NCBI GenBank assembly: GCA_003609755.1
Contig: AP017991.1
Location: 3,893,001-3,957,000 of the forward strand
Length of the DNA stretch: 64,000 bases
Direction: 5' to 3'
DNA from: Planktothrix agardhii NIES-204
Lineage (GTDB): Bacteria > Cyanobacteriota > Cyanobacteriia > Cyanobacteriales > Microcoleaceae
Positions 1 to 8,736 of the stretch are shown here, piece after piece; position 1 is the stretch's first letter; each line of letters starts with the position of its first letter. The notes under the pieces were generated by a model. It ran no database searches. It saw nothing but the letters and a program-made list of their open reading frames with translations, and was not told the origin of the DNA. Position numbers and translations under genes: made by a program.

Positions 1-2
1 AA

Positions 3-314
3 GATTTAGCCAAATTTGTCAAACAATATTTGACCGAGGTAACTTTTGATGATTTTCAGTTTCCCTACGAAGTCCCAGATTTATTTGTATTTGTGGAAAA
101 ACAACCTCTGGCTATTAATCCTTTGAACTTGCATTTAGCCATTGCTAACTCCATTTTATCAGACCCAACCTATTTCTATTATCGTTCTTTGGCGGGGCGC
201 ACCAGTTTAGAATTTGAAGCTTTAAAATTATGTGAACTTTATCAAAAACATAATTCTGGTGCTTCTATCTATTATGAAGATGATCAACTCAGGATTTGTC
301 ATTTTGAACTCTGA
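3..314 (+). CDS. C-terminal part of an unrecognised protein (cut by window edge)
   Basis: The frame is open from the first bases of the window to a TGA at 312-314, so this is the 3' end of a longer gene. An internal TTG at 30 could start a 94-residue protein, but the upstream codons are also in frame and look coding. The visible part is a soluble, mixed alpha/beta sequence rich in Leu, Phe and Tyr, with no motif I can name. It converges with the spherulin-like gene on the other strand, and the two ends overlap by 16 bases. I do not recognise the family. Confidence 0.6.
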   Translation, partial: DLAKFVKQYLTEVTFDDFQFPYEVPDLFVFVEKQPLAINPLNLHLAIANSILSDPTYFYYRSLAGRTSLEFEALKLCELYQKHNSGASIYYEDDQLRICHFEL

Positions 315-1138
315 TTTTTTTGATTTAAGGATTGAATATAATTGACTTCTGCTTGCCAATAAGATGGTAGGCTATTCCATGGGTCTTTGTCTGGACTATC
401 GGGGCTATCATCTGTGATATAAATATATTGGATATTACGTTCTACGGCTTTGTCAATATGACTTTTCATCGTATCTACATCGGGTACGGTATGAATTAAA
501 CCGGAAAAACGTTTAGGATCATAATTATTGACATAGGGAGAAGGTTGATAGTTAGGCCATTCTTTAGAATAATTCTCGAAAATTATAGCAATATCTGCGG
601 CGGGTTTACTTAGATAACCTTCGTCTGGATGAGTTCCTTGATTCAGTACAACGGTATCTAAATTTGGTTTAGCTTTGGTATAGTTATATATCTCTTGATA
701 GTAGTCTAATTTATCCGCTCCACTCGCGGCTTCATCGAAAAAAATGCCCTGAAGATCGTAGTATTTACTATAAATATCAATATCGCTTTTGACTTCCTGA
801 ATATCACGCTTACCATAGTTAGTAGCAACATATCCTAAGATCGTAATATTATCTTGACGCAGATCCTTTAGACCCTTGACATAATCTTGATTGGGCGGAC
901 TTCCACCGGGGCCATTATTCGGATTAATAACTGCTGTAACGGGTACTTTTTGGGCTGCTTTGACAACTTCTGGCCAAAAATAAGTCTGGGAATTATACCA
1001 AGTTGGATAGGAATATAAGGGGATTAGCAGTTGCATTTGGGTCAGATGTTCGGGTTGTTTGGCTGAACAGACTGTTAATAAAGATGAAAACAAAAATATC
1101 ACAGTCAAGGTGCTAATTTTGGCGTTAAAATTAGGCAT
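299..1138 (-). CDS. Spherulation-specific family 4-like secreted protein
   Basis: 279 residues. A short basic N-terminus and a hydrophobic segment (about residues 10-25) form a signal peptide. A Cys follows it (LLTVCSAK), but Val just before the Cys is unusual for a lipobox, so lipoprotein status is uncertain. The rest matches the spherulin-4 family, a TIM-barrel glycoside-hydrolase-like fold: LLIPLYSYP near the start of the mature protein, VINPNNGPG, ILGYVATNYG, and an acidic GIFFDEAAS strand end where catalytic acids usually sit in such barrels. Action on an extracellular or cell-wall polysaccharide is inferred from the family; the substrate is unknown. It stands alone and ends in a convergent overlap with the preceding gene. 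Confidence 0.75.
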   Translation of the reverse strand: MPNFNAKISTLTVIFLFSSLLTVCSAKQPEHLTQMQLLIPLYSYPTWYNSQTYFWPEVVKAAQKVPVTAVINPNNGPGGSPPNQDYVKGLKDLRQDNITILGYVATNYGKRDIQEVKSDIDIYSKYYDLQGIFFDEAASGADKLDYYQEIYNYTKAKPNLDTVVLNQGTHPDEGYLSKPAADIAIIFENYSKEWPNYQPSPYVNNYDPKRFSGLIHTVPDVDTMKSHIDKAVERNIQYIYITDDSPDSPDKDPWNSLPSYWQAEVNYIQSLNQKNQSSK

Positions 1139-1335
1139 TGGGGGAGTAAATATTTGGACAAACTATTCTTCGACGCTCTCTAACCATGCTGTCATAATTG
1201 TAGCACAAGTTGGGTGAAACTTTCAACCCCATATCCCGCAGATTTTAATATTGCCTATTCTAAGATTGCCTGATTTGCGATATACTTTTAATTATATTCA
1301 GGGGATAGGTATAGCCAGCCCTATTGGGTTGAATC

Positions 1336-2505
1336 TTAAAAAAATGGGTTGGATTTATTGTTGTCAATATAAATTTTGCCATTGGGCATTGTTGCTCCTT
1401 TTAACTGTGCATCCCGTAGATTTGCTCCCTCTATATCCGCGCCCCTCAAGTTAGCTCCGCGTAAATTTGCTCCTTGTAAATAGGCATTTTTTAGGTGAGC
1501 TCCGCGTAAATTTGCTCCTCGTAAATCTGCTTTCGCCAAATTAGCTTCTTGCAAATTAGCCCGTTCTAAATACGCCCCTAATAAATTAGCTCGTTCTAAT
1601 TTTGCGCCTTTTAAATTGGCTTTTTGTAAATCCGTATCTTCTAAACTCGCTCCTTCTAATACCGCATCAATTAATTGAGCTTGCTTCAAGTTAGCTTGAT
1701 TCAGTTTAGCATAGCCTAACTTAGCTTTTTCTAAATTGGCTTTTTCTAAATTGGCTTTTTCTAATTGTGCCAACCATAACACAGCTTCTGATAAGTTTGC
1801 ATCTTTTAAATTAGCCCCATTTAGAATAGCATTTCCTAAATTAGCTTTGGTTAAATTAGCGGTTAATAAATTAGCCGATTCTAAATTAGCCGATTCTAAA
1901 TTGGCTTGACGTAAATCAGCCTGTATAAATATAGTATTATTGAGTTGAGCATTTTTTAAGTTAGCTTGCCATAAATTAACCTGTTGTAAATTGGCGTTAT
2001 TTAAGTTCGCTCCGATTAAATTAGCATATCCTAAATTAGCACTTGCTAGTTGACTCTCTCGTAAATCTGCCCCGGCTAAGTTGGCTCCCCGCAAATCAGA
2101 AAACCTTAAATTAGTATTATTCAAATCTGCGTTTTCTAAGTTAGCTTTCCACAAATAGGCTTCCCTTAAATTGGCTTTTTTTAAATTAGCTCCAGTTAAA
2201 TTACATTCCGAACATTTTTTGGTTTTTAATACAGTTTCCTGGGGATTTAGGGGTTGATTTTTGGAAGATGATGTTGTTGAACGAGATTGTTGTGCTTGTA
2301 AACGTTGGCTCAGGCGACTATTTTCTACCCAAATCCAAATCGTAATTAATGTGCTCAAAATCGCCACAACTGGAAAAATTATATTCGCAATCGTTTTCTT
2401 CGGTAATCGGGTTAAAGCCTTGGATTTTGTGCTGAAATCCGGTGATTCTAAACTGGATAAGGGATTGGGGGAATCAAAGTGTTCTTTTGAGTTTGGTTCT
2501 AGCAT
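1336..2505 (-). CDS. Membrane-anchored pentapeptide-repeat protein
   Basis: 389 residues. The first 38 residues are polar. A single transmembrane helix follows (IIFPVVAILSTLITIWIW, about residues 42-60), then a short coiled or linker stretch. From about residue 100 to 375 there is an almost unbroken run of A(N/D)Lxx pentapeptides (for example ANLRGANLRGA), which fold as a right-handed quadrilateral beta-helix. A CSEC pair just before the repeat is the only Cys cluster. The function of such proteins in cyanobacteria is mostly unknown; anchoring in the plasma or thylakoid membrane with the helix as a scaffold is inference. The DNA under the repeat is strongly biased to TTA/TTG-rich units, giving a visible 15-bp periodicity. 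Monocistronic, divergent from hypF. Confidence 0.85.
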   Translation of the reverse strand: MLEPNSKEHFDSPNPLSSLESPDFSTKSKALTRLPKKTIANIIFPVVAILSTLITIWIWVENSRLSQRLQAQQSRSTTSSSKNQPLNPQETVLKTKKCSECNLTGANLKKANLREAYLWKANLENADLNNTNLRFSDLRGANLAGADLRESQLASANLGYANLIGANLNNANLQQVNLWQANLKNAQLNNTIFIQADLRQANLESANLESANLLTANLTKANLGNAILNGANLKDANLSEAVLWLAQLEKANLEKANLEKAKLGYAKLNQANLKQAQLIDAVLEGASLEDTDLQKANLKGAKLERANLLGAYLERANLQEANLAKADLRGANLRGAHLKNAYLQGANLRGANLRGADIEGANLRDAQLKGATMPNGKIYIDNNKSNPFF

Positions 2506-2692
2506 TTTTCCTAATCATTCTACCCCTGCGGGTCTAGTAGATGACAATTATGTTGTACCTTTCATACCACAATTTTATACCGATGACGAGGGGGTTAAAT
2601 CTCCAAACCTAGATAAATTTTATCCTAAATTAATATAATTTGTGCAATCTCTTACCAATATAGCTATAATATAATAGTTCTGATTCTGAGCT

Positions 2693-3634
2693 ATGTCACC
2701 AGATTATTTCGATCTCAATTCCCAACAACATCGCCTCCAACTAACCATTCAAGGAACAGTCCAAGGCGTGGGGTTTCGTCCATTTATTTATCGCCTCGCA
2801 ATGGAATTAAACCTAACGGGATGGATTAATAATTCTGTGTCGGGGGTGTTGATTGAAGTAGAAGGATTGTGGGAAGTTTTAGAACAGTTTAAATATCGAA
2901 TTTTACAGGAAAAACCGCCTCAATCTGAAATTCAAACTTTAGACATCGTTTGGTTACCTCCGGTGGGTTATTCTGAATTTGAAATACGGGTTTCTGAATC
3001 TACAAACCATCCTCAAAAAATAGCAATTATTCTACCAGATTTATCAACTTGTTCTGATTGTTTACAAGATATTTTTGATCCTGAAAATCGTCGTTATCAA
3101 TACCCCTTTACTAATTGTACTAACTGTGGGCCGCGTTATTCGATTATTCGCGATTTACCCTATGACCGAAATCATACCACAATGGCAACATTTACAATGT
3201 GTTCCGATTGTCAAAATGAATATAGTCATCCTTTAAATCGTCGGTTTCACGCCCAACCTAATGCTTGTCCTGTTTGTGGGCCACAATTAGAATTATGGGA
3301 TAAAAACGGTAAGGTTATTGCTAGTTTAAATCAAGCTCTAAAACAGGCGGCGGATATTATTCGTTCGGGTCAAATATTAGCATTAAAAGGTTTAGGTGGA
3401 TTTCATTTAATTGTTGATGCTAGAAATGAAACCGCCGTGCATAATTTACGTCAACGCAAACGCCGTCCCGCAAAACCTTTGGCGGTGATGTATCCTAATT
3501 TAGAACAAGTAAAACAGGATTGTTTGGTTTCGGAATTAGAAGAAAAGTTATTATCTTCTCCTGCTGCTCCGATTGTTTTGTTACGTCGGATTTTTAATCA
3601 ATTAAAGTCTGACCCCCCCCACCCCCCTTGCTAA
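2693..3634 (+). CDS. hypF: HypF, N-terminal part (frameshifted)
   Basis: N-terminal 313 residues of the [NiFe]-hydrogenase maturation carbamoyltransferase, which makes the cyanide ligand of the active-site iron from carbamoyl phosphate. The acylphosphatase domain is clear (GTVQGVGFRPF, residues 21-31). Two zinc fingers follow, with Cys pairs at 120/123, 142/145, 170/173 and 192/195, then the start of the YrdC-like nucleotide-binding domain. The frame stops at 3632-3634 right after an 8-C tract inside a C/G-rich repeat. One extra C would join it to the next ORF and give one continuous protein of about 858 residues, longer than the usual 750-780 because of the repeat-encoded linker. It is either a real frameshift or a homopolymer sequencing error. 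Confidence 0.85.
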   Translation: MSPDYFDLNSQQHRLQLTIQGTVQGVGFRPFIYRLAMELNLTGWINNSVSGVLIEVEGLWEVLEQFKYRILQEKPPQSEIQTLDIVWLPPVGYSEFEIRVSESTNHPQKIAIILPDLSTCSDCLQDIFDPENRRYQYPFTNCTNCGPRYSIIRDLPYDRNHTTMATFTMCSDCQNEYSHPLNRRFHAQPNACPVCGPQLELWDKNGKVIASLNQALKQAADIIRSGQILALKGLGGFHLIVDARNETAVHNLRQRKRRPAKPLAVMYPNLEQVKQDCLVSELEEKLLSSPAAPIVLLRRIFNQLKSDPPHPPC

Positions 3635-3691
3635 GGGGGGGAGAAGAAAACCAAACATTTCCCCCCATTACTAAGGGGGGGCTAGGGGGGG
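3613..3691. repeat. C/G-rich inverted repeats inserted in hypF
   Basis: Two imperfect palindromes side by side: a C8-A-C6 tract facing a G6 tract across TTGCTAA (3613-3640), then C6/G7 arms around ATTACTAA (3661-3681) followed by GCTAG and another G7 tract. In the hypF frame they encode a Pro-rich then Lys-Gly-Gly-rich linker, which explains the extra length compared with normal HypF. A related C6/G4 hairpin lies further down in the same gene (4865-4892) and a perfect one sits before psbK. Confidence 0.75.
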
Positions 3692-5268
3692 TAACTTCCC
3701 CAGAAAATCCCTATTTAGGGGTCATGTTACCCTACACACCCATCCATCATTTATTATTAGCTCAATTGAACTTTCCTATCGTCGCAACCAGTGGCAATTT
3801 TGCAAATGAACCGATTTGTATTGATGAAGCGGAAGTGGTGACTCGTCTGAATACTATCGCGGATTTCTTCTTAGTTCATAACCGCCCGATTGTTAGACCG
3901 ATTGATGATTCGATTGTTAGAATTATTGCTAATCAAGAAATGGTGCTGCGTCGGGCGAGGGGTTACGCGCCGTTACCGATTTCCCTACCTGACTCTATAG
4001 GCGCAAACAGACCCCCATCATATCAAACTAACCTTAGTTTATCACAGTCTGGGGATTTGTCAATAGAAAAGCCAATAAAAATTTTAGCTTTGGGCGGACA
4101 TTTAAAGAGTACAATTGCGATAGCCTTCGGCTGGGCGGAGCCCATCGCATTTAATCAAAAAGCCTTCTTGAGTCAACATATTGGGGACTTAGAAAACCCC
4201 CTAGCTTTAGCAGCATTTCAAGAAGTGATTAATAGTCTGAGTAATATCTATGATTTTCAACCAAATATTATTGTTTGTGACGATCACCCCGACTATTATT
4301 CCACCCAATTTGCAGAAAATTTATCTCAACAAAATCAATATCCAATAGTCCGAGTTCAACATCATCTCGCCCACGTTTTTGCTGTCATTGCTGAACATAA
4401 TTTACCACCTCCCTTGCTGGGAATTGCTTGGGATGGAACCGGATATGGACTCGATGGAACAATTTGGGGAGGAGAGTTTTTTCAAGTTACAGAAACTATA
4501 ATTCAACGTATTGCTTCTTTTCGTCGGTTTCCCCTTCCGGGGGGAGATAAAGCGGTATCTGAACCTCGACGAATTGCTTTAGGATTATTATATGAATTAT
4601 TGGGAAATGATCTATTTAATTCGGGGATGAATTTAGAGTTTATGGAATCTTTCAAACCCCAGGAATTAAGAATTATGCAAACGATGTTAAACCGGAAATT
4701 AAATACTCCCTTAACTTCCAGTGTGGGAAGGTTATTTGATGGAGTGGCGGCTTTATTAGGAATTTGTCAAAGGGTGAGTTTTGAAGGAGGAGCGGCTATG
4801 GCTTTAGAATTTGCCATTGATAATTTAGAAACCGATGAATATTATCTGTTTGCATGGTTAGATACCCCCCAACTCCCCTTGGAAAAGGGGGATAATATTG
4901 GTAATATGAGTTATAATTGTAGGTATTATCTTAATTGGGAACTAATAATTAAAGGGATATTAGAGGATAAAATTAACGAAAAACCGATTAATTTAATTTC
5001 GGCTAAATTTCATAATAGTTTAGTGGAAGCGGTGGTAGAAATTAGTCAGAAATTAGGCGAAAAAACTATAACTTTAAGTGGGGGATGTTTTCAGAATAAA
5101 TATTTAATTGAACGCACAATATCTCGGCTTTGTCAAGAAGGATTTCAGGTTTATTGGTCACAAAAAAATCCTCCTAATGATGGAGGACTAGCCCTAGGAC
5201 AAGCTGCATTTTTAATTAATCATCAACGATTTGCGCCCAATCAGGGAAAGATGGGGGAAAGTAGTTGA
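3628..5268 (+). CDS. hypF: HypF, C-terminal part (frameshifted)
   Basis: Carries the rest of HypF. The first ~30 residues are read from the repeat. Then comes the remainder of the YrdC-like domain (PYTPIHHLLL, TSGNFANEPI, VLRRARGYAP), which makes carbamoyl-adenylate, and the Kae1-like domain that transfers the carbamoyl group to HypE. Visible Kae1 motifs are VQHHLAHVFA (metal-binding His residues), GIAWDGTGYGLDG and LSGGCFQN near the C-terminus. The apparent Met/Leu at 3628 is not a believable natural start: it lies in the other frame of the repeat and has no ribosome-binding site. Without correction of the frame the protein would be non-functional. No other hyp or hydrogenase gene is in the window. 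The end overlaps the next, convergent gene by 53 bases. Confidence 0.85.
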   Translation: MLRGGEENQTFPPITKGGLGGVTSPENPYLGVMLPYTPIHHLLLAQLNFPIVATSGNFANEPICIDEAEVVTRLNTIADFFLVHNRPIVRPIDDSIVRIIANQEMVLRRARGYAPLPISLPDSIGANRPPSYQTNLSLSQSGDLSIEKPIKILALGGHLKSTIAIAFGWAEPIAFNQKAFLSQHIGDLENPLALAAFQEVINSLSNIYDFQPNIIVCDDHPDYYSTQFAENLSQQNQYPIVRVQHHLAHVFAVIAEHNLPPPLLGIAWDGTGYGLDGTIWGGEFFQVTETIIQRIASFRRFPLPGGDKAVSEPRRIALGLLYELLGNDLFNSGMNLEFMESFKPQELRIMQTMLNRKLNTPLTSSVGRLFDGVAALLGICQRVSFEGGAAMALEFAIDNLETDEYYLFAWLDTPQLPLEKGDNIGNMSYNCRYYLNWELIIKGILEDKINEKPINLISAKFHNSLVEAVVEISQKLGEKTITLSGGCFQNKYLIERTISRLCQEGFQVYWSQKNPPNDGGLALGQAAFLINHQRFAPNQGKMGESS

Positions 5269-5779
5269 TTTCATAATTAGAATTTTCCCATTCTTGCACC
5301 CAAAGGGGAATTTTTCCGGGTTCAGGAGTACGAGCAAATTGTCTTTCCTTGACCTCAATGATCCGAAAAATTTGCTTGAGAGTATCTCCTTTATCCAAAG
5401 CATCACAAAGCAGATCATCGAGTTCAGGATCTACCCGTTTAACCCGGGTTTTTTCATCTTCGACCCACAATAGTTTTAAAGACTCTAAATTGCGGGGACT
5501 TAACTTACTTTTAAAATAGACTCGCTTCAGGGTAGCAACCGGGTCTAAACTGCGTTCAACGCGGCGAATTTGTTGTAAACGAAGGTAATGCCATTCTGCT
5601 AATCTTAAGCGTTCTTCAGGACTAATTAACTGTTTGCTAGTGGCGTGTCTCAACCCATATTTCGCTTGAGAACAGCCTAAATTTGCTAACAGATGAATTA
5701 ACTCTCGTTCTTTCGGTGTCGCCTGTCGTCGAACGATCGTATTAGTTGATACGCGACGTTTTTTGGTTTCTGTTTCCAT
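5216..5779 (-). CDS. Conserved hypothetical protein, basic and helical
   Basis: 187 residues, soluble, strongly charged. The N-terminus is basic (KKRRVSTNTIVRRQ). A mostly alpha-helical body rich in Arg, Leu and Glu follows, and the C-terminus is acidic/aromatic. No signal peptide, membrane segment or catalytic motif is visible. The central region (residues ~60-140) alternates short helices such as LRLAEWHYLRLQQIRRVERSL. I do not recognise a named family; it looks like a lineage-restricted cyanobacterial protein. Its stop lies inside the 3' end of hypF on the opposite strand. Confidence 0.65.
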   Translation of the reverse strand: METETKKRRVSTNTIVRRQATPKERELIHLLANLGCSQAKYGLRHATSKQLISPEERLRLAEWHYLRLQQIRRVERSLDPVATLKRVYFKSKLSPRNLESLKLLWVEDEKTRVKRVDPELDDLLCDALDKGDTLKQIFRIIEVKERQFARTPEPGKIPLWVQEWENSNYEINYFPPSFPDWAQIVDD

Positions 5780-6176
5780 TTGTCTACCAGCCCATTACAA
5801 GGGATAAAATTTCAACTCAACTCATACAGTCCTAGATGATTTTTGATGTGTAAGCACCATTTTCCGTGAATCAGGGGCTACAAGCATCCTCAGACTCACG
5901 GATGGGGTTGTAGACAAACGGTATGGACTTGATGACATTCAAACTCAATATGACATTCAAACTCAATGGGGTTAGGGTGTCAAGTCGAATGGGAATCTAT
6001 TATTTTCGTCCATAGACTATTACTATATTTAATCATAGCCCACCGGGTCAGGATTTTTTTACCCCTAGTTAATGCTTTGTGAAAGTTAATATCTAGGATG
6101 GAGGAAGAATTGATCCGGAATTTTATTATAATTAGGAATTTATGAAATAATAACTTCCAAGGTTGAGGATGCACTT
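5780..6176. other. Intergenic region with a short direct repeat
   Basis: Nearly 400 bases without a convincing gene between divergent transcription units. A 16-base direct repeat (GACATTCAAACTCAAT) occurs twice in tandem around 5934-5967. A 64-codon ORF on the minus strand here has no ribosome-binding site and no coding character. It probably holds the promoters of both flanking genes. Confidence 0.4.
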
Positions 6177-7292
6177 ATGCGGCTACAGGCTTTGGATGTA
6201 TTTCGGGGAATTGCGATCGCCAGTATGATATTAGTCAATAATCCGGGTAGTTGGAATTATGTCTATCCTTGGCTGGATCATGCGGAATGGAATGGCTGTA
6301 CTCCGACGGATTTAGTATTTCCCTTTTTTCTATTTATTGTCGGGGTAGCCATGGCTTTTTCTTTGTCTAAATATACCCAAGAATATCGAGCGCCAGAAAC
6401 AATTGTTCCTAAATCAATTTATCTACAAATTGCTCGACGGTCTGGGATATTATTTTTATTAGGATTACTCCTAAATGGATTCCCTTATTATAATCTCGCC
6501 GAAATTAGAATTATGGGGGTTTTACAACGGATTGGGGTAGCTTATTTTTTAGCTGCGATCGCAATTTTTTACCTCTCCAGAAAAGGATTATGGGCACTCT
6601 GTGGCGGGATTTTATTAGGCTATTATATTCTGATGCAATTCGTTCTTGTTCCGGGTTATGGAATCGGAAACCTCACCCCGGAAGGAAATTTTGCCGCCTA
6701 TATTGATCGCCTAATTTTAGGTCAAAAACATTTGTGGAAAGGAGGATTTTATGATCCCGAAGGACTCTTTAGTACCTTTCCCGCCGTGGTTACGGTTATA
6801 TTAGGTTATTTAACCGGAAATTGGATTAGAAAACAACCAATTAGAACTGATACCAGTGCCAGTTTAGTTGTATTTGGAATTAGTTGTTTTGTGATTGGTT
6901 ATTTATGGGCGGAATTGTTTCCCCTGAATAAATCCCTGTGGACAAGTTCCTTTGTAATAGTTACCGTGGGTTGGTCATTAATACTACTCGCATTCTGTTA
7001 TGAAACCATCGAAGTCCGAGGGTGGAAAAAATGGGGATTTCCCTTTAAAGTTATGGGATTAAACGCCCTAACAATATTTGTGGCTTCTGGTTTTGTCGGG
7101 AGAATTTTAAATTTAATTAAAATTGGCGATTCTCCCCAGGCCCCCAGCGCGAAAACTTGGCTGTATGAAACCCTATTCCAGTCGGGGTTCGGGGCGATGA
7201 ATGGATCTCTAGCCTTTGCGATCGCTACCCTAATATTTTGGTGGCTAGTATCCTATTTGATGTACCGTCAGGAATGGTTTGTGAAAGTTTGA
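6177..7292 (+). CDS. HGSNAT/DUF5009-type membrane acyltransferase-like protein
   Basis: 371 residues, about ten transmembrane helices. The N-terminal signature RLQALDVFRGIAIASMILVN and the first-loop motif DLVFPFFLFIVGVAM (residues ~43-58) mark the heparan-alpha-glucosaminide N-acetyltransferase-like (DUF5009/DUF1624) family. The fifth block GVLQRIGVAYF is also typical. Family members are predicted to move an acyl group across a membrane onto a sugar; the bacterial substrate is unknown. The ATG at 6177 is preceded by GAGGATGCACTT, a weak Shine-Dalgarno. clpP starts 50 bases downstream on the same strand, so co-transcription is possible. Confidence 0.8.
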   Translation: MRLQALDVFRGIAIASMILVNNPGSWNYVYPWLDHAEWNGCTPTDLVFPFFLFIVGVAMAFSLSKYTQEYRAPETIVPKSIYLQIARRSGILFLLGLLLNGFPYYNLAEIRIMGVLQRIGVAYFLAAIAIFYLSRKGLWALCGGILLGYYILMQFVLVPGYGIGNLTPEGNFAAYIDRLILGQKHLWKGGFYDPEGLFSTFPAVVTVILGYLTGNWIRKQPIRTDTSASLVVFGISCFVIGYLWAELFPLNKSLWTSSFVIVTVGWSLILLAFCYETIEVRGWKKWGFPFKVMGLNALTIFVASGFVGRILNLIKIGDSPQAPSAKTWLYETLFQSGFGAMNGSLAFAIATLIFWWLVSYLMYRQEWFVKV

Positions 7293-7342
7293 AACCCGAA
7301 ATCGCTACAATATCAAAGAATGACCATTAGCAGCAAAATGTT

Positions 7343-7945
7343 ATGATCCCAACCGTTATTGAACAATCGGGTCGTGGCGAAAGAGCCTTTGATATCTATT
7401 CTCGGCTATTACGCGATCGAATTATTTTCCTCGGACAACAGGTAACAGCCGATTTAGCTAACTTAATTGTGGCCCAGATGCTGTTCCTCGATGCTGAAGA
7501 CCCAGAAAAAGATATCTACCTCTACATCAACTCCCCAGGAGGTTCGGTGTCGGCGGGTTTAGGGATTTTTGACACCATGAACCACATCCGCCCCGATGTT
7601 TCCACTATTTGTCTGGGTTTAGCCGCTAGTATGGGGGCGTTTCTGTTGAGTGCGGGGGCCAAGGGTAAACGGATGAGTCTTCCCCATTCGCGGATTATGA
7701 TCCACCAACCGTTAGGGGGCGCCCAAGGACAGGCGACGGATATTGAGATTCAGGCCAGGGAAATTTTGTATATAAAAAAACGCCTGAATCAACATTTAGC
7801 CGACCACACGGGTCAGCCCCTATCCCGCATTGAAGACGACACAGAACGGGATTTCTTCATGTCGGCGGAAGAATCTATGCACTACGGTTTAATTGACCAA
7901 GTAATTAACCGTCGTCCCTCGGCGGCTAATCCGGTTGCGAGTTAA
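7343..7945 (+). CDS. clpP: ATP-dependent Clp protease proteolytic subunit
   Basis: 200 residues, the normal size for ClpP. The catalytic triad is intact: Ser96 in GLAASMGAF, His121 in [10 protein letters not shown] and Asp170 in ERDFF. The [12 protein letters not shown] strand that lines the substrate groove is conserved. It forms the double-ring serine peptidase that degrades proteins unfolded by ClpC/ClpX in the cytosol. Cyanobacteria have several clpP paralogs plus clpR. This one stands without a clpR or clpX neighbour, so which paralog it is cannot be told from the window. A short hairpin follows the stop. Confidence 0.95.
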   Translation: MIPTVIEQSGRGERAFDIYSRLLRDRIIFLGQQVTADLANLIVAQMLFLDAEDPEKDIYLYINSPGGSVSAGLGIFDTMNHIRPDVSTICLGLAASMGAFLLSAGAKGKRMSLPHSRIMIHQPLGGAQGQATDIEIQAREILYIKKRLNQHLADHTGQPLSRIEDDTERDFFMSAEESMHYGLIDQVINRRPSAANPVAS

Positions 7946-7962
7946 TCAATTTTGAAGTTGTC

Positions 7963-7978
7963 CTCCCGTCTGGGAGGC
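7963..7978 (+). terminator. Hairpin after clpP
   Basis: CCTCCC-GTCT-GGGAGG, a six-base-pair G/C-rich stem 18 bases after the clpP stop, followed by CGCTTTAAATT. The T-run is poor, so it may act as a weak terminator or as a 3'-end stabiliser. Confidence 0.5.
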
Positions 7979-8047
7979 GCTTTAAATTGTTAGAATTTTT
8001 TAAAATAACGGATTCCCAAAAATCATTGATCCCAGGGAAAAATCCTA

Positions 8048-8716
8048 ATGATTCAACAACGACCATCCCAAACCCAAACCACGATTATTTATTCGGATAC
8101 TGACGGTCAACCAATGGCTGATAATACCCGACAATTTCAATGGATTGTTACCATCAAGGAAAATTTAGATCTATTATTTGCTGACAATTCTAATGTATTT
8201 GTAGCGGGGGATTTACTCTGGTATCCCATTGAAGGAAATAATACGATTCGTCGCGCCCCGGATGTTATGGTGGTTTTTGGTCGCCCCAAGGGTTATCGAG
8301 GTTCCTATCAACAATGGCAAGAAGATAATATCCCACCCCAAGTGGTATTTGAGATTCTTTCCCCTGGAAATACAATTAAAGAAATGGCGGCTAAACTGCA
8401 ATTTTATCAATGGTATGGTGTGGAGGAATATTATCTTTATGATCCTGAAAAAGTGGATTTTGCCGGGTGGCAAATAATGGATGGAAAATTAACAATTATT
8501 GAAGAAATTCAAGGTTGGGTAAGTCCCCGTTTAGGAGTTCGTTTTGAAATGGCTGAAGAATTACAAATTTTTACCCCCACGGCAGAACGGTTTTTAACCT
8601 TTGTAGAATTGGGGCAAAAATTACAACAGGAAAAGCGACGGGCTGAACAAGCAGAAGCTCGATTAAAAGCCTTAGAAGAACGGTTGAAAAGTTTAGGAGT
8701 TGATCCGAATCTTTGA
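8048..8716 (+). CDS. Uma2-family (DUF820) endonuclease-like protein
   Basis: 222 residues. The PD-(D/E)XK core is visible: RRAPDVMVVFG (the catalytic Asp), PQVVFEILSPGNT (the E-x-(L/V)-S-P motif), then an EEYYLYDPE strand. A basic coiled coil (LQQEKRRAEQAEARLKALEE) ends the protein. Uma2 proteins occur in dozens of copies in filamentous cyanobacteria, and their substrate is not known. Two more copies lie at 14.0 and 52.9 kb, all in different contexts and not close copies of each other. The start has no strong ribosome-binding site beyond AGGGAAAAATCCTA. Confidence 0.85.
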   Translation: MIQQRPSQTQTTIIYSDTDGQPMADNTRQFQWIVTIKENLDLLFADNSNVFVAGDLLWYPIEGNNTIRRAPDVMVVFGRPKGYRGSYQQWQEDNIPPQVVFEILSPGNTIKEMAAKLQFYQWYGVEEYYLYDPEKVDFAGWQIMDGKLTIIEEIQGWVSPRLGVRFEMAEELQIFTPTAERFLTFVELGQKLQQEKRRAEQAEARLKALEERLKSLGVDPNL

Positions 8717-8736
8717 ATCAGGACAAGGGGGAATGG

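Noticed and set aside
1251-1454. Plus-strand ORF before and over the pentapeptide gene end
   Set aside because: Antisense to the repeat-coding gene and without features of its own.
7343-7945. ClpR (inactive ClpP paralog)
   Set aside because: All three catalytic residues, Ser96, His121 and Asp170, are present.
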